Assembly (NCBI GenBank): GCA_034008185.1
Contig: CM067082.1
Coordinates: forward strand, 56,503,586 to 56,567,585
Direction: 5' to 3'
DNA length: 64,000 bases
Source of the DNA: Gorsachius magnificus
Taxonomy: Eukaryota > Chordata > Aves > Pelecaniformes > Ardeidae
Position 1 is the first letter of the stretch. The number at the start of each line of letters is the position of its first letter. The notes under the pieces are model-generated. The model made no database searches. It was given only the letters and a program-made list of their open reading frames with translations, and had not been told where the DNA came from. Shown piece by piece: positions 36,500 through 49,300 of the stretch. The translations under genes were made by a program, and so were the position numbers.

Positions 36500-37609
36500 T
36501 GTATTGGGTTTTTGTGGCAAGGTCTTGGTAGTGGGGGGGCTAAAGGGGTGGCTTCTGTGAGAAGCTGCTAGAAGTATTCCCTGTGTCCGCTGCTGGCCAA
36601 GGCCAAGCCAATCAGCAACAGTGGAAGCACCTCTGTGATAACATATTTAAGAAGGGAAAAAAAATCATCTGCGGCTCAGTAGCCGGAGAGAGAAGAGAAG
36701 TGAGAGGATGCAAGAGAAAACAGCCCTGCAGACACCAAGGTCAGTGAAGAAGGAGGGGGAGGAGGTGCTCCAGGCGCCGGAGCAGAGATTCCCCTGCAGC
36801 CCGTGGTGAAGACCATGGTGAAGCAGGCTGTCCCCTTGCAGCCCATAGAGGTCCACGGTGGAGCAGATCTCCACCTGTAGCCCGTGGAGGACCCCACGCC
36901 AGAGCGGGTGGATGCCTGAAGGGAGGAGGCTGTGATCCCGTGGGAAGCCTGCGCCAGATCAGGTTCCTGGCAAGCCATTGCAGACCCGTGGGGGGAGGAG
37001 CCCATGCGGAAGCAGGTTTGCCAGCAGAACTTGTGACCCCGCAGGGGACCCAACGCTGGAGCAGTCTGCTCCTGAGGGACTGCACCCCGTGGAAATTATG
37101 GACCCACGCTGGAGCAGTTCATGGAGAACTGTAGCCTGTGGGAAGGACTCACGTTGGAGAAGTTCATGGAGGACTGTCTCCCGTGAGTGGGACCCCACGC
37201 ATGAGCAGGGGAAGAGTCCTCTCCCTAGGGAAGAAGAAGCGGCAGAGACAACATGTGATGAACTGACCTCAACCCCCATTCCCATCCCCCTGTGCCACTG
37301 GGGGGGAGTAGGCAGAGAAGCTGGGAGTGAAGTTGAGCCCAGGAAGAAGGGAGGGGTGGGGGGAAGGTTTTTAAGATCTAGCAGTTTTTCTCCTCTCCTT
37401 CTCTGATTTTGATTGATAATAAATTAATTATTTCTTTCAAGTGGAGTCTGTTTTGCCCATGATGGTAACTGATAAAATGATCTCTCCCTGTCCTTATCTC
37501 GACCCACGAGCCCTTTTGATTTACTTTTTCTCTCCTCTGTCTGGTTAGAGGGGAGTGATAGAGCGGCTTTGGTGGGCCCCTGGTGTCCAGCCAGGGTTAA
37601 ACCACGACA
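36500..37609 (+). mobile_element. Long ERVL-like solo LTR with perfect 5-bp target duplication
   Basis: It begins TGTATTGGG and ends GGTTAAACCACGACA, flanked by exact CCTAT copies (36495-36499 and 37610-37614). Promoter-like CCAAT (36608-36612) and ATATTTAAG (from 36643) precede a GC-rich central part built of loosely repeated units of about 45-60 bp. A poly(A) signal AATAAA lies at 37418-37423. Open frames inside are chance products of the GC-rich repeats. Its 3' terminal bases match those of the 20949-21521 LTR, which implies related families. Confidence 0.9.
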
Positions 37610-38540
37610 CCTATTTATTGCTGCCTCTGCTAATAGCTGCACCCTCACTAGAGAACACCTAAAGACATTAATTGTACTGAATATATTTTGATAGAGCACT
37701 GATTTAAAAGGAACATCTTAAAATCTTGGCACAACAACAGAGAACCAGGCAAGATACTCTTCCTGACATACCCAGTACCAGGTGTCAGGAACAGCTTTAA
37801 GACGATCAAGGTAGGTCTAAAACACTGCATACACCTGTCCTTACACCTACTGATAGGAAAACAATTGTATTCAACACACAAAATATTGTATGACAAAGCA
37901 GAATAAAGCCTGGGAATTTTGAACCTCAGTTCTTACACCTGCAGATCTTTCACGAATGAGGAATTTCTGGCGTACAGCAGAAAACATTTGTTCTTTCTCA
38001 GGAGATGCACTTTGGGATTTGGTGCTACAGCCTCTTGGCTTTTGATATATATTCTTCAAAGCGATATTGGCAGTCTCACTCCAAGCTAATCTTTTATTTC
38101 TCCTAGCTGGATGAGTGCAAGAGAAAACCAGGAGGGCACTGCCCACTCCAGTGCTACTCAACCGAGAGCAGCCTGATGCTGATGTGCATCTTCTTGGAAC
38201 ATGCGGTTTGATGGCTTGACAGTGTGTCAGCAGCCCAACCTTCAGAATTTCGGCTCCTAAGTGAAAATTAACAGTCCTGATGTCTGATCAGATCTGATCA
38301 TGGGAGGACGTAGAGATGCCCTCAGTTCCAATACAGGTCCAGGTACACAAGCACTGGCAAGTCAAATTGTCCATTAGGTGTATCCTTGAGACCAAACATC
38401 TTCGTCAATATTAGCTTTGCATTACAACTTTCAGTTAATATTGGGCATGTGCTGGTGGCACTCCTCAGCTTTAACAATGAGAAAAGAAAGGTCTCTGGTG
38501 CCCTCTCAGCTGTCTAGGAACATGTCAGCCAATTAGTCAT
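37610..38540. other. Intergenic between LTR and CR1
   Basis: Apart from the first five bases, which are the LTR target duplication, no gene or named repeat is seen. Confidence 0.65.
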
Positions 38541-40056
38541 ACACAGGTCCATGGGGCTAGAGGGGGTCCACCCAAGGATACTGAGGGAGTTGGCAGAGGT
38601 GCTCACCAGCCCCCTTTCCATCATCTATCAACAGTCCTGGATGACTGGGGAAGTTCCACTTGACTGGAGGTCGGCAAATGCAGTGCCTATTTACAAGAAG
38701 GGCCAGAGGGAGGATCTGAGGAACTCCAGGCCTGTCAGTCTGACCTCAGTGCCGGGGAATGCCACGGAAAAGATCATCTTGAGGGCCATCACACGGCACA
38801 TACAGGACAACCAGGTGATCAGGCCCTGTCAGCATGGGTTTATGAAAGGCAGGTCCTGCTTGACTAATTCTGCTGGATATCCTTCTATGACAGGGTGACC
38901 TGATCAGTAGATGAGGGAAAGGCTGTGGATATAGTGTACCTGGACTTTAGTAAAGCCTTTGACACCGTTTCCCGCAGCATTCTACTTGAGAAACTGGTTG
39001 CCCATGGCCGTACAGGCATACTCTTTGCTGGTTAAAAAACTGGTGGTGGTGAATGGAGTTAAATCCCATTGGCAGCTGGTCACAAGTGGTGTTTCCCAGG
39101 GCTCAGTTTTGGGGCCAGTTCAGTTTAATATCTTTATCAATGACCTGGACGAGGGGATTGAGTGTACCCTCAATAAGTTTGCCAGTCATACCAAGCTGGG
39201 TAGAAGAGTTGACCTGCTCGAGGGTAGGAGGGCTCTACAGAGGGACCTGAACAGGCTGGGTCAATGGGCTGCGGCCAATTGTGTGAGGTTTAACAAGGCC
39301 AAGTGCTGGGTCCTGCACTTGGGTCACAACAACCCCATGCAATTCTACAGGCTTGGGAATGAGTGGCTGGAAAGCTGCTTGGCAGAAAAGGACCTGGGAG
39401 TGCTGGTCAACAGACAGCTGAATATGAGCCAGCAGTAAGCCCAGGTGGCCAAGAGGGCCAATGGCATCCTGGCTTCTTTTGGGAGTAGTGTGGCCAGCAG
39501 GACTAGGGAAGTCAGCCTTCCCCTGTACTTGGCACTGATGAGGCTGCACCTCAACTACTGTGTTCAGTTTTGAGCCCCTCAGTTCATGAAGGACATTGAG
39601 GCACTGTAGTATGTCCAGAGAATGGCAATGAAGCGGTGAGGGCTCTGGAGCACAAGTCTTATGAGGAGCAGCTGAGGAAACGGGGGTTGTTTAGCCTGGA
39701 GAAGAGAAGGCTGAGGGGAGACCTTATCGCCCTCTACAATTGCCTGAAAGGAGGCTGTAGCCAAGTAGGTGTTGGTCTCTTCTCCCAGCTAACGGGCAAT
39801 AAGACAAGAGGAAATGACCTCAAGTTGCGCCAGGGCAGGTTTAGGTTGGACATTAGGAAAAGCTTTTTTACAGAAAGAGGTATCAGGCACTGATCAGGAA
39901 TGGGCTGCCCAGGGAAGTGATCAGGTCCCCATCCCTGGAGGTATTTAAAAGACAGGTAGATGAGGTGCTTAGACACGTGGTTTAATGGTGGACACGTATG
40001 GTTGGATTCAATGATCTTAAAGGTCTTTTCCAACCAAATGATTCTATGATTCTGTG
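38541..40056 (+). mobile_element. CR1 LINE, 5'-truncated, with decayed reverse transcriptase
   Basis: About 1.5 kb contains the second half of CR1 ORF2 and the 3' end. Frames carry the RT blocks PVSLTSVPGNATEKIILRAI, QHGFMKGRSCLTN and [12 protein letters not shown], and [20 protein letters not shown]. They are split over different frames by frameshifts and stops near 38890-38960 and at 39436. The catalytic FADD box reads FASH (39178-39189), so the copy cannot be active. The 3' end is ATTCTATGATTCTGTG. ORF1 and the endonuclease are missing. Confidence 0.92.
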
Positions 40057-41729
40057 ATAAACTCCCCAAGTGGAGGGAAGGAAAAATATTGCCTCTTCTA
40101 ATGCTGATTAGCAGTGTGACATCTTCCCAGAGACTGCCAGATCTAAGAAAATATTATACACTTTGATAAACCACATCCTCCTACATAACCTAGTACCACA
40201 TTGGGCGCATATATAGATTAATGGTACAGATCTCACAAGATGAAATACATTGGCTGGTGCTTTAATACCCTAATAATATTATTCACTGCTGACTAAGTCA
40301 ATAGCTTTTTTTTTAAGAAGTGAGCTTTTTTCCTCAAACAGGTATCTGCCCCTCCCATCCCCACATTGTGTCTGCAAGCAATGAGGGCATCTCCGTAACT
40401 TTGCTTCCTGTTTTTCCCTACTATGGCTTTACGTGTTGAGTCCATGTTGATGCAATTTCTGTGTTCTGTACGAGCCACTGTTTTGTGCTTTATTAAGACT
40501 TTCAAGTATCGTTACTTGAGTCACAGACTGTAAATTTCACAATGTAGCAGAGATACATTTGAACACCACAGATGAAATTTATTGTGTTTTATTTTAATTT
40601 ATACTGAATTCACTCAAATTGCTAACTTTTGAGCATGCACATAGTATGCTGTTACACTTTTATTTATAAGGCATTGCTATTGTTTTCATTATTAATATTC
40701 TATACTTTAACCATAAAACGATTTTAAGACTTTTTTCCTCCATTTAACTCTGCAAAAGAATTGTGAATTTTAACTTAGAACAAATTCATGAGATTTCTCT
40801 AGTTGTCTCCATGACATACCAACTGCAATGCTAATTTGTCCTGTGCATCCCAAAACATCACTTGCCAAAGAGCAATACAGCAGATTGCATGTTCCAACTG
40901 GCCAAGCCACTTCTGTCATTTTAAGTTTCAATAATGAATTGTTAAACAGAAATAAATGGAACAACATATGTAACATATTTATCATGTTCTTTATCCTTAT
41001 CCTTTAGATATTAAAAAATCCATTTTTCTTGTAAATATATAGAAGTAGACGAAAAAGTCCACGTTAGGATTTACCGAAGATATACATGGGAGAGGACTGT
41101 AACATCTCAAAGGCACTGCCCAATGCAACAACTCTGCTCCAGATCACAAGAAGCTGTTGCAGCCACTGTGCTTCCTCCTATTCCCACGACACCAGGGCCT
41201 GGAAGCCCTTGTGCAGCATGTGCTGCACCTTGGGTAGAAGACCCACATGGTTGCAAAGTGCTCCATTGGGTTTCCTGCAGAAGTGAGCGTAGGTTTTCTT
41301 TTGTGTCATCCCCGCTGGAGACACCAATTTCTTGTTTCTGTTCACACTGACAGCACTCTTCCTGGCACTGCTGGGAGGGCTGGCATTGCTGGACCGGCAG
41401 TGTTTTCACCACTGTGCTGCCTAGTTCAGTTCTGAGCCAGGTAAGCAGGAATACAGCCCAATTCCCCAGTGTTTGCCATGGATGCACCAGTGATGCTGCA
41501 TCCTCTGGGGCACAAGCTGCTGACAGTGGCCAGGTGCGAAAACCATGCTAAGTCTACAGGTGCAAATGAAAGGACAAGCTAACAAACTCAGCACAGTCTG
41601 TCTTGGAAAGGGCTGGTGGAGAGTGAAGAATCTTGTTGCTCTGCTCCATGTTTGCTGAAGTATTTTCAGCAGGTACATGGCTATGACAGATACGTGTACA
41701 AAGGGTGGAAGCAGAGGCAGGCGTCACAC
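40057..41729. other. Intergenic, no gene seen
   Basis: The first kilobase is AT-rich and the rest mixed. Overlapping frames on both strands at 41086-41680 have no domain. No repeat was named. Confidence 0.65.
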
Positions 41730-41913
41730 AGGATCACAGAATGGCAAGGGTTGGAAGGGACCTCAGGAGATCATCCATTCCAACCCCCCTGCTAAAGCAG
41801 GTTCACCTAGAGCAGGTTGCACAGGACATTGTCCAGGCGGGCTTTGAATATCTCCAGAGAAGGAGACTCCACAACCCCCCTGGGCAGCCTGTTCCAGTCC
41901 TCTGTCCCAGGAG
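41730..41913 (-). mobile_element. CR1 3' end fragment, antisense
   Basis: It reads ATCACAGAATGGCAAGGGTT, then GGAAGGGACCTCAGGAGATC, then GCCTGTTCCAGTCCTCTGTC, which is the reverse complement of a CR1 3' UTR. The 3' end is at the left and the 5' truncation at the right, abutting a sense CR1. Confidence 0.85.
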
Positions 41914-41929
41914 CAATATAGAGTCTGTC

Positions 41930-43381
41930 TGATTGTGCAGAGTAGGGTTAGAAAAGCCAAGGCTGACAGAGTTGAGTCTGGCAAGGGATGTGAAGGACAA
42001 AAAGAAGGATTCTACAAGTTCATAAACAGCAAAAGGAAGACCAAGGAAAACATGGGCGCACTGCTGAATGTGGCAAGGGAACTGGTGACAAAAGATACAA
42101 AGAAGGCTGAGGTACTTGATGCCTTCTTTGCCTCAGACTTTACCAGGAAAATAGTGGAGAAAAGCTTCCTGGAAAGCATTTCCAAATACATGAAGGACAA
42201 GAAGGTGATGGAGAGTAGTCAGCAAGGATTTACAAAGGGGAGAACATGCTTGACCAACCCGATAGCCTTCTACAATGATGTGGCTAGCTTGGTGGGCAAG
42301 GTAAGAGCAGTGGATACTGTTTACCTTGACTTTAGTAAAGCCTTTGAAATCAATTCCTGTAACATCATCATAGACAAGCTGACAAAATACAGGTTAGAAA
42401 AGTGGACAGTGAGATGGATTAAAAGCTAGCTGAATGACCAGCTCCAGAGGGTTGTGATCTGTGGTCCAAAGTCCAGCTGGAGGCAAGTCACTAGTGGCAC
42501 AAGTTGCAGGGCTCAATACTGTGGCCAATACTGTTCAACATCTTCATTAATGACCTTGAGGATGGGACAGAGTGCAGCCTCAGCAAGTTCACAGATAATC
42601 AGATAATACAAAACAGGGAGGAGTGGCTGATATACCAGATGGTTGTGCCACTGTTGAGAGACTTTGACAGGAACACTGGGCAGAGGGGAATCTCATAAAG
42701 TTCAACAAGGGGAAATGCAGAGTCCCACATATGGGGAGTAATAATCCCAAGTGCCACCACATACTCAGGGCAACTGGCTGGGAAGCAGCTTTGCCAAGAA
42801 AGACCTTGGGTTCCTAGTGGATAACAAGTTGACCATGCGCCAGCAATGCACCCCTGTGGCTAAACAGGCCAACAGTATCCTGGGCTGCATTAGGAGGAGT
42901 GTTGCCAGTAGATAAGATGGTCCCTCCCCTGTATTCAGCACTGGTGAGACCACACCTGAAGTGCTGAGTCCACTTCTGGGCTCCCCAGTACAAGACAGAT
43001 ATGGACTTACTGGAGCAAGTCCAGCTAAGAGCTGGAGAAGATAAGGCTAAGGGGCATCTTATCAATTTATATAAATAACTTATGGGAAACAGTGAAGAAA
43101 ACAGAGATGGGTCCCTGTCGGTGGTGTCCAGTGCCAGAACAAGAGGCAAAGGACACAAATTAAAACACATGAAATTCCACCTGAACACAGGAAAACACTT
43201 TTTTACTGTGAGGGTGGTCAAACACTGGAGAAAGTTGCATAGAGAGGCTGTGGAGCCTCCATCCATGGAGCTATTCAAAGCCTGACTGGACATGGTCCTG
43301 GGCAACCTGCTCTAGGTGGCCCTGCTTGAGCAGACTGGACTGGATGGTGCCTTCTAACCTCAACTGTTCTGTGTTTCTGTA
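41930..43381 (+). mobile_element. CR1 LINE, sense, with internal deletion
   Basis: It starts in the endonuclease-RT linker (GFYKFINSKRKTKENMGALL, then AEVLDAFFASDFT) and jumps at about 42145 to a mid-RT block (SSQQGFTKGRTCLTNPI, then [10 protein letters not shown]). Roughly 0.4-0.6 kb of the usual CR1 sequence is missing between these, an estimate from memory of the element. The FADD box reads FTDN and stops interrupt the frame after 42429. The 3' part includes the RGKGHKLKHMKFHLNTGKHF region and an end near 43381. Confidence 0.88.
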
Positions 43382-45337
43382 ACAACGGGTATAACCTGCC
43401 TGGTCCATCCTGCAGATCTAGGGATCCTTTTTTGTTCCAGTACCACCTAAAATAGCCCATTTTCCTCAGATTAAGTTTTGCAACAGATTGTAACTGGAGG
43501 CTACCCCTCCAGTGAAGAGAGTGATGAGGGTGTTATAAGAGTAGTAGGGATAGAATCAGCCATGACTTCCAGTTTAATCCAGCCATTTCAGTGTCTAATA
43601 CATCACCTCACTTGGTGTCAGTCAACAGACACAGTCTATGCCATGATTTCACATGGGCGATCAAACAACGGTCAAATTATAACAAATTAGGAGATCTCCA
43701 CTAGCATTGTCTGTAACCTTATCTCACCCCTGTGAAAGCTGATTTATGCAAAGGGCTGTAACAAAAAGAGGCCAGCTCAGCAACAAGAGCCCTTTATGAG
43801 AAACCTGGACAGGATTACGGCTGAAGAACTGCAAGGCAGACCTTTTATCACAGTAATTTTGCTGCACTGCTCCACAGGGAGCTGTAGAAAGGACTGGGGA
43901 GTCTCAGAGAGTAGACACCTCAGGATCTGTAAGTTTATACATACTTTCCCTAAAACAAAGTCCCCGTTCAGAACACCGCTAAACTTTAGGAGAGTCTAGA
44001 GCCCACATTATGTGGCTGAGGACCATTTCTTATTAGAGCTGGGCAGACTAGGTATAAATCTCTGTCCAAAACAGTAATCCTCTTATATTTCATTACTAGC
44101 ACCACAAGCCTCTGTGAAGTGGTCTCTATCAGACCCATAATAACAATGGGTTGCAGCTAAGCTCTCTATCCCAAGTTCAGTCACAGCAAACCCACTAACA
44201 CACTAAACCTGTGCCTGCCTTTGATTTATTAGTACTCCCTAAGCCTTTCCACAGTCAGGTACTGGGTCTGAGGTAGCAGCTGAGAGGGAAGGAAAAAAGA
44301 GATTCTAGCATTGCATCTCTGCTATGCCTGACTATGGGAGTACTTCATTTCAGGACATGTTATCTTAACAAGCTGCTGAAGATAGTTGAAACTAATCTCT
44401 TATTTTGCCCTGCTCTGAATTGGATAGTGTATAACTCTTAGCTGAGAGCTGCTAACTGACTACAAGGGCTCTTCTGCTCCATCTAGGGGAAAATTCAAAC
44501 AGGTTAATTTAAACTAATCTCTTTGATTTTGTCCTCACATGTAACAGAAGTGCTCACGCACGCAATTACTGAATTGCAGCTATCAGCCACGACTAACAGA
44601 TGAGGAGCAGCTAAGGACAGTTTCTGACTTCCTCCTCTTGGTTCCCTGTGTCGTGGTCTGCTCAGCAAGAATGGGGGACTCAGCCTTAGCCGCTGACCCT
44701 GTTTCTTCCATCGCATTCTTAAATTTGCACTTAAGCCCCAAGGAGAGTTCAACTGAACTCAACTAGTCAAGTTAGACAATTGGGTGTCCAGGGCATGAAA
44801 TGTCCTGTGCTGGGACTGTGTAGACCTACCCAATGTCTCCCCCAAAATGGCCGCTGCCTTTAAAAGAACTGAAGTTTATTTTAGTCTTTGCTGCAGGCAG
44901 GGAAGTTCTGCTTTTTGACAATAACCTATGAGATGAAGGCCAAAAATACAGAAGGTTGGTGCTTCATCCCTAGCAAAGTCAGCACATTCTTCTTGGGAGA
45001 TGGCCTTTCCTAGTAGTCACTTCTGACTGTACCTGTTTAAGACCATCACTGCACACAAGTTGCAGTTGATACTTTTATTTGTGTTTTCCACATGCATATT
45101 CTCTCCCCACACTTTTGCACACATGAAAATCTTTGTTTCCAACAAGCAAGCATGTAGCTTGGTCAAGTAATAGCTAGGTACATAATTTTTGTAAATAAAC
45201 TGAAGCTTGGAACATGCTTATGTCCCTTTCAAAAGAACAGTAGAGAACAAAATAGTACAAAATAAGAACAAATGCTTCACTTTTTTCACTCAAAATTGGA
45301 TATAAATTATTTTGAAATTATTCTTCAGCTAAAAATG
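43382..45337. other. Intergenic, no gene seen
   Basis: Unique-looking sequence lies between the CR1 pair and the second long LTR. Its last five bases, AAATG, are the LTR target duplication. Nothing else is supported. Confidence 0.65.
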
Positions 45338-46312
45338 TCTATTGGGTTTGCATTGCAAGGGTTGGTAGCAGGGGGGCCACAGGGGTGGCTTCTGTGAGAA
45401 GCTGCTAGAAGCTTCCCCTATGTCTGATAGAGGCAAGGCCAGCTGGCTCCAAGATGGACCTGCCACTGGCCAAGGCCGAGCACATCAGCGATGGTGGCAG
45501 CACCTCTGGGAAAATGTATTTAAGAAGGGGGAGAAAAAAACCTGAACAACTGCAGGTACAGAGAGGAGTGAGAGGATGTGAGAGGCGCAGCCCTGCAGGC
45601 CCCCAGGCCGGTGCAGCAGGAGGGGCAGGAGGGGCTGCAGGCGCCGGAGCAGAGATTCCCCTGGAGCCCCGGGTGCAGCCCATGGTGGGGCCGGCTGTGC
45701 CCCTGCAGCCCAGGGAGGCCCACGGCCCGGGGGGCCCCACGCCGGAGCAGGGGGGTGCCCGAAGGAGGCTGTGACCCCGTGGGAAGCCCATGCTGGAGCT
45801 GTCTGCTCCTGAAGGACTGTGCCCCATAGAAAGGATGGACCCATGCTGGAGTAGCTCGTGGAGGACTGTCTGCCGTGGGAGGGACCCCAGGCTGGAGCAG
45901 GGGAGGAGTGTGAGGAGTCCTCCCCATGAGGGGGAAGGAGCGGCAGAGACAGTGTGTGATTAACTGACCCCAAACCCCATTCCCCGTCCCCCTGCACCGC
46001 TGGAAGGGAGGAGGCAGAGAAATCAGGAGTGAAGTTGAGCCTGGGAAGAAGGGAGGGGTGGGGGGAAGGTGGTTTAAGATTTGGTTTTATTTCTCATTAC
46101 CCTACTCTAATTTGATTGGTAATAAATTAAACTGATTTTCCCCAAGTTGAGTCTGTTTTGCCTGTGATGGTAATTGCTGAGTGATCTCCCCCTGTCCTTA
46201 TCCCGACCCACGAGCCTTTCGTTGTATTTTCTCTCCCCCATCCAGCTGAGGAGGGAAGCAATAGAGCAGCTTTGGTGGGCACCTGGCATCCAGCCAGGGT
46301 CAACCCACCACA
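45338..46312 (+). mobile_element. Long ERVL-like solo LTR, second copy
   Basis: It belongs to the same family and orientation as 36500-37609. It begins TCTATTGGG (the expected TG start changed to TC) and ends CAACCCACCACA, flanked by exact AAATG copies (45333-45337 and 46313-46317). TATTTAAG (45517-45524) and AATAAA (46121-46126) occupy equivalent places. It is about 135 bp shorter, partly because it lacks one repeat unit of about 46 bp. GC-rich frames inside are not genes. Confidence 0.9.
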
Positions 46313-49300
46313 AAATGCCATTGAGTTCTTGTGCCGTCACATTCAGCATCCACATAACAAATACACTGCTAACTTGTCCCAGGTGGGCATGGCTATTTAC
46401 TGTCAAACCTTCAAGCGAGCGCTATTATATCCTAGTTGCTTCCTGTAAGCAAACACCTCCATGCAGGAAAAAACCAGTGATGCATCTGGTATTCTCAGGG
46501 TGGTTAAACTGTTTCTCCTCAGCTCCAACAGCACAGCACATGGGTCTGTGCCAGTGAACTTGCTCCCAGTCAGAACTCAACAACTATTTTTAGAACCAGC
46601 TCTGGATTTTTTGACTATTTTTGTTGTTAGAGAGCCATCTTGTGGTGCATCTTGTTAACAATAAATAATAATAATAAAAAAAGTCTATTACAGTTCAGAA
46701 ATTGTGGTCCACAAAGACTCTGGTGGTTTTGTATCTTCCGTGTATCCGCTCTTCTCAAAGCTCCTTTTGAAATGGAAATAACCTAATCTCAAACTGCACT
46801 TCTGAGTCACAGCAATATTTGTTAGGGACTGGGGAAAAGGACATAGTTCTCTTTGCTTTTTAAAAAAACTGAATTGAAAGGGCTTGGAGTGCACACAAAT
46901 AGCCACAGTTTACAGCATGGATTTATCCCTTCCCTAACAACTGATGTATTGATCGAGGCAGGCGGTCCAGCTTTATTAGTGTGATATATATCGGTTTTTG
47001 CAGCCATAAGACTTGTTAAATATTCTGGGCACCATTTAAATTCAAATGATACCTGTTGTTATTGGAGTTATATAAAAACTGATCTTTGAAAATAGCAAAA
47101 GCGCATATTGAAATGTCATTTGGGATGCTTGCAGATTGCAAGAGTATTCCAGTGACAGGTATATTTTACATCGCATTTAAAATTCCTGTTTTCAAATCTG
47201 TGGTTAACAGAAAAAGATAGACCCACCTGAACTAGAGTCAATAAAACAGTTTGGAAACTGCTTTGAATTTTGGTAATTTCCCCTTTCATAAGATGTAAAT
47301 CCTCACACAGTGCTAAATAACAAAATAATGCAGTGTGCAAAATGTTACTGAGCCTCCGAAGAATCACTGTGTAGAGGAAAACCAAAACCCAAGTCTTTCC
47401 ATAAAGCAGAATGCCTCTATGCATTGAAAGTTTTCCCTCTGCAGCTTTGAATAAGACCCTGACATTTTTCCCTGTATGCAGATAACTGTTCTCTTGTCCA
47501 TTAATAAGCTATAATTATCTATTGTCCTTTCATTGAAAGGAAAAAAGCGCTGTGTAGCCAAAGATCATTACTGGTCCACCCTCTGCTATCAGTGAAGTCA
47601 GCGAAAATGAAAAGGTAATTATAGAGGGTCTTTAGAATAGTATACAATGATTAACATCTTTTCTAAAAAGATCAGGTTTAAATTTTAAAAAGCACAGTAT
47701 TATGCAATTGCCTCTACAGGACTTAGTTAATCTCCTTTGCTCATTTTACCTGATATTTGTTTGAGGTGCACAATAGGCTTTCATAAAAAGAAGGTCACAG
47801 GATAAGGACCATTTAAAAATGAAATGGGGAAGGGAAAGCACAAGGAAGAGGACCAACGATGGGGTGAACCCTGAAGAGAAACTCTGCTTTGGGACACAGA
47901 CTGGAGAGCAGGCAGATGTGATTCTCAGAACAATGCTGAATACTTTTAGCTCAGACCTTTTCTAACCAAGTAATGAACAGTCCACAAGTGAAGTTATGGA
48001 CATGGGCCACTGGTAGAAAGGCATTCTGCTTTCTTTCAAACTCCCTAAAAGTTAGAAGCCAAAAATCCAAGCAGAGATAGCCACAGATCTCATCGTGACA
48101 CTGCTCTGTACCCTTCTGTATCCTTCAACCATATCTCCACATTCTTTTCACAGCATAGCTATGAAAAATGAAGACAGTATTCTAGTATGCTGTTACTATT
48201 GATATGTGTACTGGCAAAGTCAATTCGCCATTTCCCTTTGGTCCTTCTTCCCAAAATCTAGCATTAATGCTTGATTTTGAGATGATCACCTACAGTGAAC
48301 TTTCAACTCTTCTTGGAGTCACTCATCTATGAAGACAAAGAGTAAGCAAGTCTACACAATGCAATACAGATGTACCTGAGGTGGCCCCTAAAGAGTTAGT
48401 TTGAATATAAAGGACAGCACAGCCAAAACCATATGCTGAGACTAAGTAGCCTGGCTGAAGAGTACTCAGCGCTGGCTCAGATTTTGCTGTGCCCTGTAAT
48501 GACTCCTAGTTATAGATGTGGGTCTTCTGAATCACAGTTCTTTGGACTGGGTAATTGCATTTAATTAGGTAACTAAGTCTTCTCTGTAAAGCAACTTGTA
48601 TTCATTATCTACTTCCTGGTCGATCTTTAAACCATCCAGGCGAAGATTCTGTATCATCATCTACACAATTGATTTTAAAAAGAGCGTTGAAGTACTTTAA
48701 TGACCGCTTTGGAACCTGCTGGAGACACCCAGCTCCGTCAGCCTGGTATCAGTTGCATTCCAAGGCCTCTCAGTAATCCAGTTTTAAATTTATATGCTGT
48801 GCACGCTGGTTGTCCCACATGAATCACATCTTTTATTCAGAATGTGCAGGATTATAGCAAACCCACCAGAGAAATCCAACACTGCTTTATCAATATAACC
48901 GCCTTGTTCCATCGGATCCACTGTTCACTATAAAATAAGCATGATGAGTTTGCTTGGAAAGAGAGCTCTACCTTCCATGAATTTATGTTGATTGTCAGTT
49001 TAAGTTTATAATTTTATTTTTAACAAAATTAACTGCTTTGTTACTTTGTATGGGATTTAAGCAAATAACTAGATCCCCAAGTTTCCTTCGCTTTCTCTAG
49101 AACAATGCTGGAAATCCTCACTGGATTGTCTTCAGGTTTCCAAGATCATTTGAAAACCAGTGTTATTTAATATCATTTCAAGAAGAACTTTAACTGCATA
49201 TAAATAACTGACATAAATGTATTTCATTTTAGAAGATGCTACCAGATATTCTTTTTTTTCACCCTCCTCAGGTAAATGTTCTGTTCCATCCAGAAAATGA

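Noticed and set aside
36665..37406. Frames of 110-142 codons on both strands
   Set aside because: Inside the solo LTR at 36500-37609; not genes.
41730..43381. Twin-priming inversion of one CR1 element
   Set aside because: The inverted piece is itself a CR1 3' end with its terminal sequence at the left, so it is a separate insertion rather than the inverted 5' part of the neighbouring element.
45405..45997. Several overlapping Pro/Gly/Ala-rich frames on both strands
   Set aside because: They lie wholly inside the solo LTR at 45338-46312 and come from its GC-rich repeat units.
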